Shown: piece after piece, positions 35,918-47,878 of the stretch
How the letters are laid out: each line of letters starts with the position of its first letter
Position numbering within the stretch: position 1 is the stretch's first letter
Assembly (NCBI GenBank): GCA_023678885.1
Contig: CM043012.1
Span: 19,318,036-19,382,035, forward strand
Reading direction: 5' to 3'
DNA length: 64,000 nucleotides
DNA from: Pogostemon cablin
Lineage: Eukaryota; Streptophyta; Magnoliopsida; Lamiales; Lamiaceae
Made by a program: the position numbers and the translations under genes
The notes under the pieces: generated by a model
What the model was told of the DNA's origin: nothing
What the model saw: only the letters and a program-made list of their open reading frames with translations
The model's database searches: none

Positions 35918-36070
35918 GTAAGTGGTGATAGCTGTAATACTTGTTAATGCTGTCTTCTGTCTTAAATATTTTTACTTGATCCGGAGCGTAAATTATTTGG
36001 TAATTGGTATTCTTGTGCATTCATCTCGCTGATAACAAACACCATCCCCCCCTCTCCCCACGATGTGCAG
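35918..36070 (+). other. Probable intron bridging the NDUFAF8-like ORF and RMC1
   Basis: A consensus donor GCA|GTAAGT at 35918 lies 12 bases after the NDUFAF8-like stop. A strong acceptor (ccccccctctccccacgatgtgcag) ends at 36070, 92 bases before the RMC1 ATG. If used, one transcript carries both reading frames. Confidence 0.5.
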
Positions 36071-36162
36071 AAGGTTCTATTTAACTACTGCCACCTATCA
36101 ACTGTGCCAGCTCATATAGCTGAAGTCTTAGTTGCATAATTGATCAAGAGAAACTGAAGAGC

Positions 36163-39100
36163 ATGGTTGGAGAAGCATCTTCCTCTTGTCATTCTTGCTT
36201 CAGTGGATCAAATGCTCTTTCACATGTTTATATTCAATACCCACCTCTAAGATGTAATGTTCCTGGATCTAGAAGTACATCTTACGATGATGGGAATAAA
36301 CTAATTTTCTCATTGACATCTAATCAGGTAATAATTTATGAAACATGCTATGATGCAGTTTTTTAAGGTTGTTTATTTATTTTAAACTAAATATTATCTT
36401 ATATGTAGGTCTTTTCATGGAAGTCTGCTCCATATAACCCTTATGTTGCTCCCTCATCCGATCCAATTAGTGAAGGACCTGTGCTTTCTATTCGATATTC
36501 ATTAGATCTCAAGCTTTTGGCTATCCAGCGATCAAATCATGAGATCCAGATTTGGAACAGAGAGTCCGGAGATACATTTAGTCAAAAGTGTAGGTCTGAG
36601 TCAGAAAGCATTCTGGGATTCTTTTGGACAGATACTCCGACATGTGATATTGTGTTTGTGAAAACCAGGTAACTAATTTTTGAAAGGCATAAATGCTTTC
36701 ATAGCCTCAGATGAGGGCATCTCTTCTGTCAGAATAAATATTTTCCCCTATTCTCCCTTCAATTATGTTTTCTTTCTCATTCTCGGTCTTAAGATTCTAC
36801 ACTGTACTGGAACATTATTTATGCTTTCATACCCAAAGAGGGTCTGTTATTAGCCGGAGGTATTATATCTTATGATTTCTGGAGTTGAAAAACTGCAAAT
36901 AATATCCACCTTATCAGTGAAAATTTTGAGGTCCATTTTTTTCTCAAGTGTTGTCTCCATGTGCGATATGCCTCCAGCTGCAAGTATGTTTATGAGCACT
37001 CTATCTATATTAATTTTCAGTTATTTTATGCTTTATGTGGTTGCAGTGGTCTGGATTTATACTCATATAATAATGAGACCCGGAACCTCCATTTAGTCCA
37101 GACAAAGAAGTTGAGTATTAGTTGGTATATCTACACTCATGAAAGCAGGTTGGTGCTACTTGCCTCAGGAATGCAGTGCAAGACCTTTACCGGTTATCAG
37201 GTAGTGGGTACTCTAAATTGACATTTTACAGTAATTTTTGTATCAGAGAATTTAGATTGCTCAAAAATCAAATGTAGAATGTACATATCGTTTAACGAGA
37301 CAAATCTGTTATATATTTCCTTTTAGCTGTCATCTGCTGGGATTATTCGCTTGCCCAAGTTTGAGATGGTGATTGCCAAACCTCAGGGAAATAATAATCC
37401 CGCTGTTGCTGCGGAAGATGTTCATATTATCACAGTGTATGTTCTTATCTATTGAATTGATGAATTGAACATGCTTCCACTTTGTCATAATATCTTTCAG
37501 TAATTTACAGGTATGGGAGAATTTATTGCCTGCAGTTTGACAGAGTTGCAATGCTACTTCACTCCTATAGGTTTTACAGAGATGCTGTTGTACAACAGGC
37601 AAGTTGATTTCTGAATACCATTTATGCTCAACCAAAATGTAAACCGTGTATTTCATGGGTTTCCAAAAATAGGCCTGCACCTTCACCTCAAACTAACTTT
37701 AAAACGAGCAAGAGTTCAATGTTTCATCAACTAATTGTCTACCTTTTGCATATGATATTTTGTGTGGGAGGTAAGATAGAAAAGCATATCATACTAATTG
37801 ATGTCCTAGAAAAATGTTCACCAACAAAATACTCCTAAAACTTTCTAATTCTTGGGAAAATGATATGAAGAAATGTGGCAGTGGCTCATTTGACTATATA
37901 AATGCAGTTAACTCTATCTTGCTCCTGAAGGTGAACATGTCAAATGGTTTGTTACTTCTCCTCTTAAATCAAGCTTCACTGTTGTCTTTTGACACTTCTA
38001 GATATCCTTATGCTGTATTATATTTGAATGAGAGGAAGATATGGTGTATTTAGCTGAAATGTCTTTGCAATTTTGTGTTTTATCTGAAGTGCATTATTTG
38101 AGTTCTTCTCTCAACTGTTTAACTGATCAACTGGAATTTATCTTCCATATGAACTTTGCAATTATTTTAGAATTTATATATTCTGATATTTATCACCTCA
38201 GTGCATCTTGAGATTTTGCAGTTATTCATCCTAGTATCTGTAAGTATTTCTTCTTTATGTTCTGCAACATGCTCTCTTTTTTGTATTTCAGGGTTCTCTG
38301 CCAGTTTACTCTAATAGAATTGCTGTGAGTGTGGTTGACAATGTTTTACTAGTTCATCAAGTGGAAGCAAAGGTTGTCATTATATACGATCTATTTGCAG
38401 ATTCACTAGCACCCATCTCTGCTCCTCTACCTCTATTTTTGAGAGGGTTTTCTAGAGCTAATGTTGCATCCACTCAAGCTGCTTCTAAAGCTTCTGGAAC
38501 TTCAGTGTCAAAAAATCTGAGTGACACCGAAGTAACCATATATGGAGATCAGTGGAATTTTCTCGTTCCTGATCTTGTATGTGATGTTTCTAATGGATAC
38601 TTATGGAAAATCAATTTGGATTTGGAGGCAAGTTCCTGAAGCTGAGAACAACTTGTAGATAGATAATTTCTGGTGTTTTGACGTGTCCTCAATTTATCTA
38701 TGCTGGATCTTTTGCAGGCAATCTCAGCAAGTAGCTCAGAAGTTCAACTCATCCTTGAATTCTTACAGAGAAGGAAATTGGAGGCGGAAAAGGTAAGATT
38801 ACAGCAATTTCGAACTGATGTGGCCTGTGAATTTACACCTCAAGTAAACATCACATATGCTAATAAAATCTTTTCTGCTGGTGATGGGAGAGAATTCCTG
38901 ATGTAAAATGAGGCCAGTTACTGTCCATTGACTTTTCATTATTTTGCAATTGATTATCATTATTTCATTAATAAAAATGTGGATATTATTCTATGTAGTT
39001 CAGTAGATAAATGTTAATTGATGACGTTTCAGGCGATATTATACAATCTTCCATGCAATATAAACATCTTCCATCTTGTATTTTATCAGGCTAAACAATT

Positions 39101-41220
39101 ATGCTTGGCGATCACTCGTACCCTTATTTTGGAAAGGAAGCCTGGGCCTGTGGTTGCCAAGGTTATAGATGTATTACTTGCAGCATATTCACATGCAATT
39201 AAAACAGGCAGCTATTATAAGAGAATCACCGCTGAAGAAATTTCACAATCAGGTGCTTCAGATATAAACAGGACCAACCCAATTGTCAGTGACTCCACCA
39301 CTGGAATAGATGCATCTGGAAAGTCCATGAAGCAAGGTTCTGAAATTGGCACTAAGGATGAGTCTTATAACATGTCTAATGCTCCAAATTCAGAACAAGA
39401 TGTTGGTAGCCTGAGAATGAACTCAAATTTTCCTGATATATCAACAGAGAGGGGGCACTCGTTGGAGCCTGGTACGTCAGGTGGTGAAGATCTGCAAACT
39501 GGACACTCTCAAATTCTTGAGGATGGTAATGACCAATCAAATTCTAATGCTTCTGAACGTTACCAAAACCAAGTGACTTCTTCAGCTGCAACTTCACCTG
39601 CGGATTTATACAGCAGTGTGTTTGCTCCAGTTGAGGAAGAGATGGCAGGAGATGGATCTTACTTGGTGGCTATCATTGTCGAGTTTCTTAGAAGGTAATT
39701 TTCCAAAATATATCCCCACAGAGTATACAACCTATGAGCTATCGAATGTATAGATTTAGCTTCTTGTAGGGCTTCCCATTTCATTGCTGGGATGCTGGTC
39801 TTTTCTGATCTGGTCAATCATGTATTGTCTTTTCTCTCCAACATTGCAGTGCTAGTTTGGAAAAATTAAAGGTGCATCCCAGTACCTATGTCTTGATGGT
39901 ACAAATACTTGCCCGGGATGAGCGTAATGCCGAACTTGGATTATTTGTCATGAATAAGGTTACATTTTGCTTGGATTTATATGTTTGTAAACATATAAAG
40001 TATGTTATATTTACTATTAGTCAAAAGTAGGTTGACCTACATAACCATGAATACTCATGCCGCATGCCGGGCAATGCAGATTATTGAGCCCTCAAAGGAA
40101 GTAGCATTGCAGCTACTGGAGTCTGGTCGTCAGAACCTTCAATTAAGGAAGTTGGGCCTGGATATGCTTCAACAGCTCTTGTTGCATCATGACTATGTTC
40201 TGCTGCTTGTGCAAGATGGATATTATCTTGAAGCTCTTCGCTACGCACGGAAGAATAAGGTAATAATTCGGTATTGATATTGTTTTTACAAACTTTTTAC
40301 CAGTAAATTCCATCTGCATGGTCATGAGCCTATTGATTTTTCTTATTTTTAGTTTATTCTGTTAATTCCCCCAAGAATTGTCTCCCTGAAAAATTGATCT
40401 CAAGTATAACATTTATTCATAAATTTTAGGCAAACTGAGTTGAATCTAATAATGTGACATGAATTCATGAATTAAGTATGAAATAAACTATTTAGAATTT
40501 TTTAACTTGTTATCTCTAACCGCATAAAGCCGTAGGCATTTTATTCTTTGAAGAGTGGGGAAACATTCGTTTGCCTCCTTATGTGTCCTGTGTTACTGAG
40601 AAATTCTTTACTCCATTTTCCTTGTCTACCCTGATGGTCTGATGCACGTTTGTTATAAATATTTATTGTCTGTATCTGAACTAAAGTCTCACTGACCAAT
40701 GATACTTGTTTTTCCTAATAATTGTTCAAGTAACAAAAGCATTTTACGCACCGTTACATTACATCTCTTAAATCTGTCATCTGTTGAGCATATTCATCCC
40801 AAGGTGAAAATAATTAACTCACAATTATTCTGCTCTGTTTTGCATCTGTCTGGGACTATCAGTTGAAACTCTGTTGATTTTTGTATTTTATTTTTGAGCA
40901 CGAGGGGGGGACTGCAAATCTCCGCTATTCATCCCACCTTTTAGTCGCTAGGTGCTGGTCCATGAATGTCTAATAATTTCTGAGTTGTATAATGAATTGG
41001 CGTGAAAAGTAAGAATTCATAGTGGTACACAAGGATAATGAGAAACTTGGTTCAGGTGAACACAGTTCGGCCAGCGTTGTTTCTTGAAGCAGCTCACTCT
41101 TGTAAGGATCCACAACATCTAGCTTCAGTGTTAAGATTCTTATCTGATTTCATTCCGGGGTTTAAGAGCAGTTCTGACCACCACATGTACAACCGCATTG
41201 CTGCTGAAATGATATCATGA
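36163..41220 (+). CDS. RMC1: RMC1 homolog (Mic1 domain; regulator of MON1-CCZ1)
   Basis: Subunit of the MON1-CCZ1 exchange factor that activates RAB7 on late endosomes; the animal counterparts are C18orf8/RMC1 and Bulli. Eleven exons: 36163-36327, 36409-36668, 37047-37200, 37327-37436, 37511-37598, 38292-38627, 38718-38792, 39090-39694, 39850-39958, 40080-40259 and 41056-41220. The frame is intact, 748 residues. Residues 1-370 look like a beta-propeller (IQIWNRESG, FFWTDTPTCDIVFV, YGDQWNFLVPDLVCDVSNGYLW). A Ser/Asn-rich low-complexity linker lies at about 440-570. The C-terminal Mic1 helical domain (about 580-748) includes YVLMVQILARDERNAELG and DGYYLEALRYARKNK. Two introns, after exons 5 and 6, begin with GC instead of GT. 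Confidence 0.93.
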
Positions 41221-41639
41221 ATTCCTTGTTACTTCATTTTCACTTTTTACTTTCTCTTTGGTGGCATTGAATCGTATTCTCTTTGGTATCCCAATTTGCT
41301 TTCACTCTATTATTACTCTTTCCCCCATTTATCTTTTGACTTCAAATTTATCTCCTTTGTAACTGAAAATTCATCTTCTCCAAATTCCATTGCGTTTGCT
41401 TCTGATTGCGTTGTCTTTGTAAATATGATGCACACATCCCAAGTCTGATTATCTCAATTATGAAATTTGTTATTAGTACAGCATGGCGCAGAATTTTATG
41501 GTCAACTTATTAGTATAGGTTATTGTTTTATTTGCTCCCCTCCCTCCATTCTAATATAACAAAGAATCTATTAAATGCACTTTATTTTCGTAAATATAAT
41601 CCATATCTAACATGCATAATATATTTTACATGTTATATG

Positions 41640-41915
41640 CTCCCACCATCCTGTTTAAAGGTTTTACACTCCCCGTTAAAGGATTTACACTAGTTATTAT
41701 TGTTTAATAAATGTTTTTTTACCAACTTTATTGATTTTTAGGGTATTTTAGTATTTCTAGGTAATAAATAAAGTATAAAGGAATGTTATGAACGTAGAAA
41801 GGAACTTTAAATTTGAAATTAATATAACTTTTGAGATTATTGAATAAAATTTTGTTTCTATTTTGGTATGTTATATTTTAACTTACGTTAAATAATTGTG
41901 CAAGTGTGGGAAAAA
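41640..41915. mobile_element. Degenerate Stowaway-like MITE, family A
   Basis: The body (accaactttattgattttta, then ttctaggtaataaataaagt) matches the elements at 6381 and, inverted, 31061. The ends (ctcccaccatcctg, caagtgtggg) are eroded and no exact TA border can be given, so coordinates are approximate. Confidence 0.6.
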
Positions 41916-43652
41916 ATATTGATTGAAAAAAATTTACATGTGTGAAATATTGGTGAATTATCTATTAATGGGTTTGCACTCGTACATAGAGATAATTTTT
42001 TTGAAACTCCATCTAACAATAATAATAATTATAGTAATAGTAATTATTATAATAATTAAAAAGAAAAAAGGCTTAGAGTCTGACTATGCGGATAACGTTC
42101 GTATGGTCCTGTCCTACATTTCTATTTGTCCTCGAATATACAGCTATTCCTATTTACCTAACTCGTTTTATCCTTTAATAAAATGGAATTACTATGATTT
42201 GGTAATAATATTCCGAAGATGAAACTATTTCATCTTATTTTTGCCCTTTTCTCCGATAATAAAATTAAATACTATGTTAAAAGACCTGTTTCTGGCTGCA
42301 AGTCATTAGATGTAGGCCCATCAGCCTTATGTCGCTTTTTCCAAATTTTTTTGTATTGTTGCAAACAATTATTAGATTATTTTAGATCAGAATCTTACTC
42401 ATTTTTTAAAATATCAGTAGTATCATTGTTTGTTGAATGATTTTTTTCATATTACGAGTGCAATTATTATCATGGTACGTCATTATAAGTTTGTATTAAA
42501 AATATATTAGGTAGATTCTGCTGAATTAATCAAGTCGCTATGAAACTTGAGCATCAACATCAGGATAATTAGCACTCATATTCTACTAAATATTGCGTTT
42601 TTGCCATTAATTATGATACTCCATACACGTGTAAAAATGAGAGGGATTAAATATAAAATACAGTAAATTTAAATTCTTTATATTCTCTTCATGTTTAGGT
42701 AATTTACTAAATATATGGAGTACTAGTGTATATTGGGTGCACCGGATGCAAGGGTGCATTCATATGTGTATGACATTTTATTCTATTTTATATAAATGTT
42801 ATTCTATTTTGTATACATGTTTTGTAATAATTGTATACTTTTTTCACACTAAGTTTTTCATTTAAAAAATTAACATCCATATGTGTATAACTTCTTTTCA
42901 ATAGTATATGCATGTTTTTTAATAATTGTATATTTTTTTACACTCAATTTTTCATTAAAAAAACTAACAGTTAAATTGTATACATTTTTGCTCATAATTA
43001 TATATGTTTTTGTTTATATTTGTATGTGGGTGAACCGATGCACACTATAATTAGCCAATTTATTATATCTCTAACCACAATTATAAAATGCGCTATCAAC
43101 TATAAAATCCATAGATTAAGAACCACGTAGACAAGGTACGTTAAGAAGTACAATAATAAAATTATACTTATATCTTAAAAAATTAATGCTCTACTTAATC
43201 ATAAGAGTAAAATAAGCATAAACCATTAAGATATACAAATGACAAGGAATATTTTCCTTGCTTCTATAGTAATGTAGCCATTAACTATTTATTTTTCGTT
43301 AAGAAATCCTTTCAACCTTTGAGCTAAGGAGCTTCAATATTTATCAACATAGTGTCATATTCTAATATACCATAGCAATTGCCAATTTATGTGCTGTCAA
43401 CAACTTAATATGCTGCATAGAAGAGGAGCACAACGAAATGTGATAACCTAATAATATTTTTGGCACATTAAGATCACTGATAAAGATGGACTTTGCACAG
43501 TTGATAAAGATTGTTTGGTGAAAAAACCCCACTTTTTCATACCAATACAGTACCCATGAAACTATTCAGTATTATTCAGGAAAAAAGCATATAATTGGGT
43601 CCTACCATTTTCTTTAAAAAAAATTGTTTTTTCTCTACTTTTATACATATAG
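41916..43652. other. Intergenic region with a possible small inverted-repeat element
   Basis: AT-rich. Between about 42724 and 43047 the edges (tagtgtatattgggtgcacc and, as complement, tagtgtgcatcggttcaccc) are loosely inverted. The right-hand one resembles the edge motif near 30680. Inside, ttttgtaataattgtata recurs. No gene seen. Confidence 0.35.
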
Positions 43653-43885
43653 GTGAAGTTGGTCTTATTTAATTAATTATTGTTGTTTTTAGTTTTATTT
43701 AACATAATATTGCACTTGCATGTATGTTTAACAAAATAAGTAAAAACGCCTGTGCAACTGGCGACTTTGCTTTGAATTCTTTACCCATCTCATCACCTCT
43801 GACACGTGTTCATTTTTTATACTTAAAATTATTTTTAAGTTTTTTATATATGTGTATATATATGTATATAAATAAGTATTTAATA

Positions 43886-44512
43886 CTCCCCCGTCTCGCG
43901 TTAATGTTTGCGTCTTTTTTTTCACATAGATTATAATATTTTAATATATAGTGAAGTAAGAAAAATAATATTTAATCTAAAGTGTATAGTTGTATTAGTA
44001 TTGTGTGTGGGTCCTACATGAAATAATTAATTGTTTTGTGTTGGCCAAATTTGACAAAAAAGGAAACGTAAACTTTAATTTGGGACAACCAAAATGAAAA
44101 ACGTAAACTTTGATGTGGGACAGAGAGAATATATTATTTATATTATAAATAATTTTAAAAAGTGCAATACAACTCTTTTAGTCAATAAAGTTAAAGTTGA
44201 AACGAAAAGAGTATGTTGTATTGCACTTTTTAAAATTATTTATGATATAAATAATATACTTCCTACATTCCGTGTTAAGGTTTATGTTTTTCATTTTGAA
44301 TTGTTCCAAATTAAGGTTTACATTTCCTTTTTTTTCAAATTGGGCCAACACAAAACAATTAATTATTTCATGTAGGACCCACACACAACACTAATACAAC
44401 TACACACTTTAGATTAAATATTATTTTTCTAATCTTACTATACATTAAAATATTATAATTCTTAATTTATGTGAAAAAAAAACGTAAACATTAACGCAGG
44501 ACGAATGAATAT
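43886..44512. mobile_element. Giant foldback: head-to-head Stowaway sequences forming a 0.63-kb palindrome
   Basis: Left arm 43886-44180 and right arm 44205-44512 are inverted copies around a loop of about 24 bases (agtcaataaagttaaagttg...). The inner 50-odd bases (aataattttaaaaagtgcaa and its mirror) are nearly perfect. The outer parts (cgttaatgtttgcgt / acgtaaacattaacg; gtgtgtgggtcctacatgaa and mirror) are slightly diverged. Outer ends are ctcccccgtctcgcg and gcaggacgaatgaat, next to TA. Confidence 0.85.
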
Positions 44513-44518
44513 TAAATA

Positions 44519-44756
44519 CTCCTTCCGTCCCCTTGAAAGGTATATATTTCACTATTCCTGGCATCCGCTTTAAAAACATCAATTTCCTCTATTTAATAAA
44601 AAAAACACAATATGACTCATCACTTCTCTCTAATACAATTACCCACTTTATCTATAATAATAATACTCCTTAATTTACGTGCAAAAAGCAAATAAAGACC
44701 TTAGAATCGTCCACGTGCAAACAACAAATGAGTACCTTTCAAGGGGACGGAGGGAA
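44519..44756. mobile_element. Stowaway MITE
   Basis: 238 bp; ends ctccttccgtccccttgaaa and the mirrored tttcaaggggacggagggaa, TA at 44517-44518 and 44757-44758. It lies inside the MULE-type MITE. Confidence 0.9.
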
Positions 44757-44759
44757 TAC

Positions 44760-44763
<4 letters not shown>

Positions 44764-44823
<60 letters not shown>
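44764..44823. repeat. (TA)n microsatellite
   Basis: Close to 30 TA units between the Stowaway MITE and the right MULE arm. A shorter TA tract is present at the same place beside the left arm (43849-43870). Confidence 0.9.
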
Positions 44824-44828
<5 letters not shown>

Positions 44829-45375
44829 AAGTATAAAAAATGAACACGTGTCAGAGCCGATGAGATGGGTAATGAATTCAAAGCAAAGTCGCCAGTTGCA
44901 TCGATACTTTTGCTTATTTTGTTAAACCTACATGCAAGTGCAATATTATGTTAAATAAAAATAAAAACAACAATAATTAATTAAATAAGCCGTGAAGTTG
45001 AAAACATTAGTTGTAATATTGCATCTACTATAAAAATGTGGCTTTCTATTGAGAATTTTGGCGACAACCTAATATAAACATATAGAATACAATTACATTC
45101 TTGAAATTACCACTAAACTCTGAAATAAAATTTAAACATTAAAATAAAGAATAAAATAATCCATGAATATTAAGAATAATATTTGTCGTGAATCATAAAT
45201 GCTCCATCCATCTTGTGAAATAAAAATGGAAAATCTTTATAAAGTTGTTGAGTTGCGTGTAAAAAATGAGTATTAGTGCATAAAAAATAAAATATGAAGT
45301 ATTGGGTGAGGTGGAAATATGTATAAATAAATTATGAATATCAAGATAAAAGATAAAATAAAATATAAATTATAA

Positions 45376-45537
45376 AACCAAGTGGACTAGCCCACTTGGT
45401 CACCGGGCTCCTCACACAAGTGAGTGACCCGGGTCCAATTCCCATTGGGGTCGAATAGAAGGGGGGTTATAAGGAGGCAGAATAGGAGAATAAGGGTGTA
45501 TGGAGACTTAGTGAAACTATCTTTGTCCGATAAAAAA
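45376..45537 (+). mobile_element. tRNA-derived SINE (probable)
   Basis: The head has an A-box-like tagcccacttggt (about 45388-45400) and a B-box-like gggtccaattccc (about 45430-45442), spaced as in RNA polymerase III promoters of SINEs. The tail is ctttgtccgataaaaaa. The same tail, ttttgtccgataaaaaa, occurs at 54605-54630. No clear target duplication was found. Confidence 0.6.
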
Positions 45538-45545
45538 GATATATA

Positions 45546-46747
45546 TGAGATAGACTCAAACTTTATTGACCACATTTAACCCATATAAAAGGCATGTGAT
45601 TTTAATTTAGTGTTTTGTTTTGATGCCAATGAAAAATACAATAACAAAAAAATAGTGACTAGTTAAAAAAAAAAAGGAAATACGGAAAATAGAAAATGTG
45701 TGTTTTCGTATTACTAATTAGGGAAATTTGATCGAAATAGATACATAATTCTAAGTTTAGAGTTTGCGATGTTGTGATTTGTAGTTGTTCAATCATTTTC
45801 TTGCTAATTTTATTTTATATTTAAAAGAGAAAATGGTAGCAAATGTTAAGGCCCCATCAATGATAATCAGAGTACCTAATTCTTATGATTATATGTTATG
45901 GGAGAAAACTATACTACGCTACATGCACCTACCAGATTTGTTATGTACTTCCCACCACTATAATTTACTTACTATTTATATTTAAATCAACGAGAGTTGG
46001 TTGGTTTTACAACTTGTATTCCATTATAGCTTTGTTCGGATTATTTGTTATATATTCTGTCGTAAATACGTTTCTACTTGTATTTCTGTCCTTTATACCT
46101 AATGCTAGCCATCATAACCCGTGCGTTGAACGGTCATGGTTGATGTTTAATTAATTAATTTTTTATTTATTATTATTTTTACATATACCCTCACTGTCCA
46201 TCCCAAATGTTCTTATTTTATTATTTTGGGTGTTCACTCCAAATATATCAATTTTCTTCTTTAAGTAAAATGGTCCCACATATAACTCACTATTCACTAC
46301 AAATACAATTACCCACTATATATAAAAAAACTCATTAATTCTCGTGAAAAAAAATTGTTTGTGGGGTTTTAAAATCATAAATAGTGTGTTCTATGTTTGT
46401 TTTAGGTTTTGAGTATGACATGTTTTAACTTTATGTGAGATTAATGTATTAATTTATTTAAAAAGTTAAATGAGAGAGGAGAGATAATGTAGTATTTATA
46501 TAGGGGTGATTTTTAAAATCTGGATGTGAGTTTTGAAAATCAAAACCTGGGTTTGAAACTCGAAATCGAACATTGCCTTAAAGTAGGCGGAAGGATTATC
46601 ACATTGTAATTTTTTTAGATAAGATAAGATGTTTGAAAATTGATTAAATTATTTAAAGGGTTTGTAATTTATTTAAATTATTTAAATAATTTGAAATTTT
46701 TTTGATTAAAATATTATTTTAAATATTTTTACCTAAAAATATGGAGT
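45546..46747. other. Intergenic stretch with a MITE fragment
   Basis: The part 46190-46365 looks like one half of a Stowaway-type element (gtccatcccaaatgttctta, then acaattacccactatatataa) without its partner end. The rest is AT-rich with no gene. Confidence 0.4.
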
Positions 46748-46964
46748 AATTATTTAGGGTTAATTGTGCCAAAAGTCCTGACCTTTTCGTGAATTTCAAA
46801 TTAGTCCAAAATTTTCAATATTTACAAAAAAGTATACAACTTTAACAAAAAATTTAGAACCATCGGTCAGATATTGACCAATTTTGACTGCTCGTAATCC
46901 TATGTGGAAAATAAAATATAAATAAAAATGAATTCTTTTTTTTACTGCAACCCTCACTTTCTCC

Positions 46965-47570
46965 AGACTTTCCTTCTAACTTCTCATCCTCTCTGATCCG
47001 TCGCCGACGTCTAGCACATCTGTCATTGCCCAGCCGTCAGAAATCGTGCAGCCATTAAAGCCACCACCATCGACCGTTGTTCGTTGGTTAGCCTCCGGTT
47101 GCTCCCGCTTTCGTCCCGACACCGAAAACCACCGCATCCCTTCACCACCGTGCGCCACTGCTCATTGCCGGAAGCCCCTCCGCCCAGCGAAGGTCAATGC
47201 CGTTTTCAGCCGGAGAAGATGCACTGCTCACCGCATGGAGAAGTTCATCGCCGTCGACCGCCACCACTGTGCACAGCCGGACCGCGTTGCCTCAGCCCAG
47301 TAGCGAACGCCGAGCTACCCAGAGCCCGCGGCACTACTACCGCCGTGCGTCTTCGATGCCGCTCCAGATCTGTCGAAAGTCAGAACCACCATCTCCATCC
47401 GCACGCTGCTACCGTTGCCAGACACCACGTGCACCGTGGGCATTGTCTCGGTGATCTTAGTGTTCAAAAGGCATATCACCCCTTCTTCTTGCTTCCTTCA
47501 AACCTTCTCCACCTTAGCAGGGGCCTCTGTGGTCACCTGAGCTCTGATCGAACCAATTTTAGGTCAAAAA
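46965..47570. other. GC-rich block inside the MULE, possibly captured host sequence
   Basis: This 0.6-kb block is strikingly GC- and CpG-rich against the AT-rich surroundings, with repeated ccaccacc and cgccg phrases. It is open in more than one frame on the plus strand (47046-47303, 47084-47575, 47197-47454), as GC-rich DNA often is, and no domain is recognisable. Pack-MULEs commonly acquire GC-rich host fragments; capture is inference here. Confidence 0.5.
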
Positions 47571-47616
47571 AATGATACGTTTCTAGAATAGAAAAGTACT
47601 ACGGGGATAACCTCCA

Positions 47617-47871
47617 TGTTAGAATATAAGAAAGAGAAGTGGAGGAACTAACTTCTTATTTCGTTACTTTGCTGATGCAGATTACAGAAGACTCAAACAT
47701 GATATTTAAAGACATGAGAAACACCCTTCAAACTCCCCCTAATAACTTAGATACATTACATTTGATTTACTTTCATGAATTACTTAATTACTTATTTTGA
47801 CCAACTAAACGAATGAACCTGCAGACTCCAAATGCATTCACCATTAATTAATTTAGTTTAATAATTCAACA
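47617..47871 (-). repeat. 3' LTR of copia-B
   Basis: 255 bp. A purine tract (agagggggtg on the minus strand, 47872-47881) adjoins it, as expected for the plus-strand primer. Confidence 0.94.
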
Positions 47872-47878
47872 CCCCCTC

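Larger units (their letters stand above)
43662..44991. mobile_element. MULE-type MITE with about 165-bp TIRs and 9-bp target duplication, filled with nested MITEs
   Basis: The arms at 43662-43826 and about 44827-44991 are inverted copies, above 90% identical by eye, starting gtcttatttaattaatta and ggcttatttaattaatta. The sequence gtgaagttg flanks both sides exactly (43653-43661, 44992-45000). A 9-bp duplication and long TIRs define Mutator-like elements. Nothing between the arms encodes a transposase. The interior is occupied by a Stowaway-type palindrome (43886-44512), another MITE (44519-44756) and a TA microsatellite. Confidence 0.9.

Noticed and set aside
42724..43047. Small inverted-repeat element with tagtgt... 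ends
   Set aside because: Only about half of the terminal 22 positions pair and no target duplication is visible. It is mentioned only as resembling the 30680 motif.
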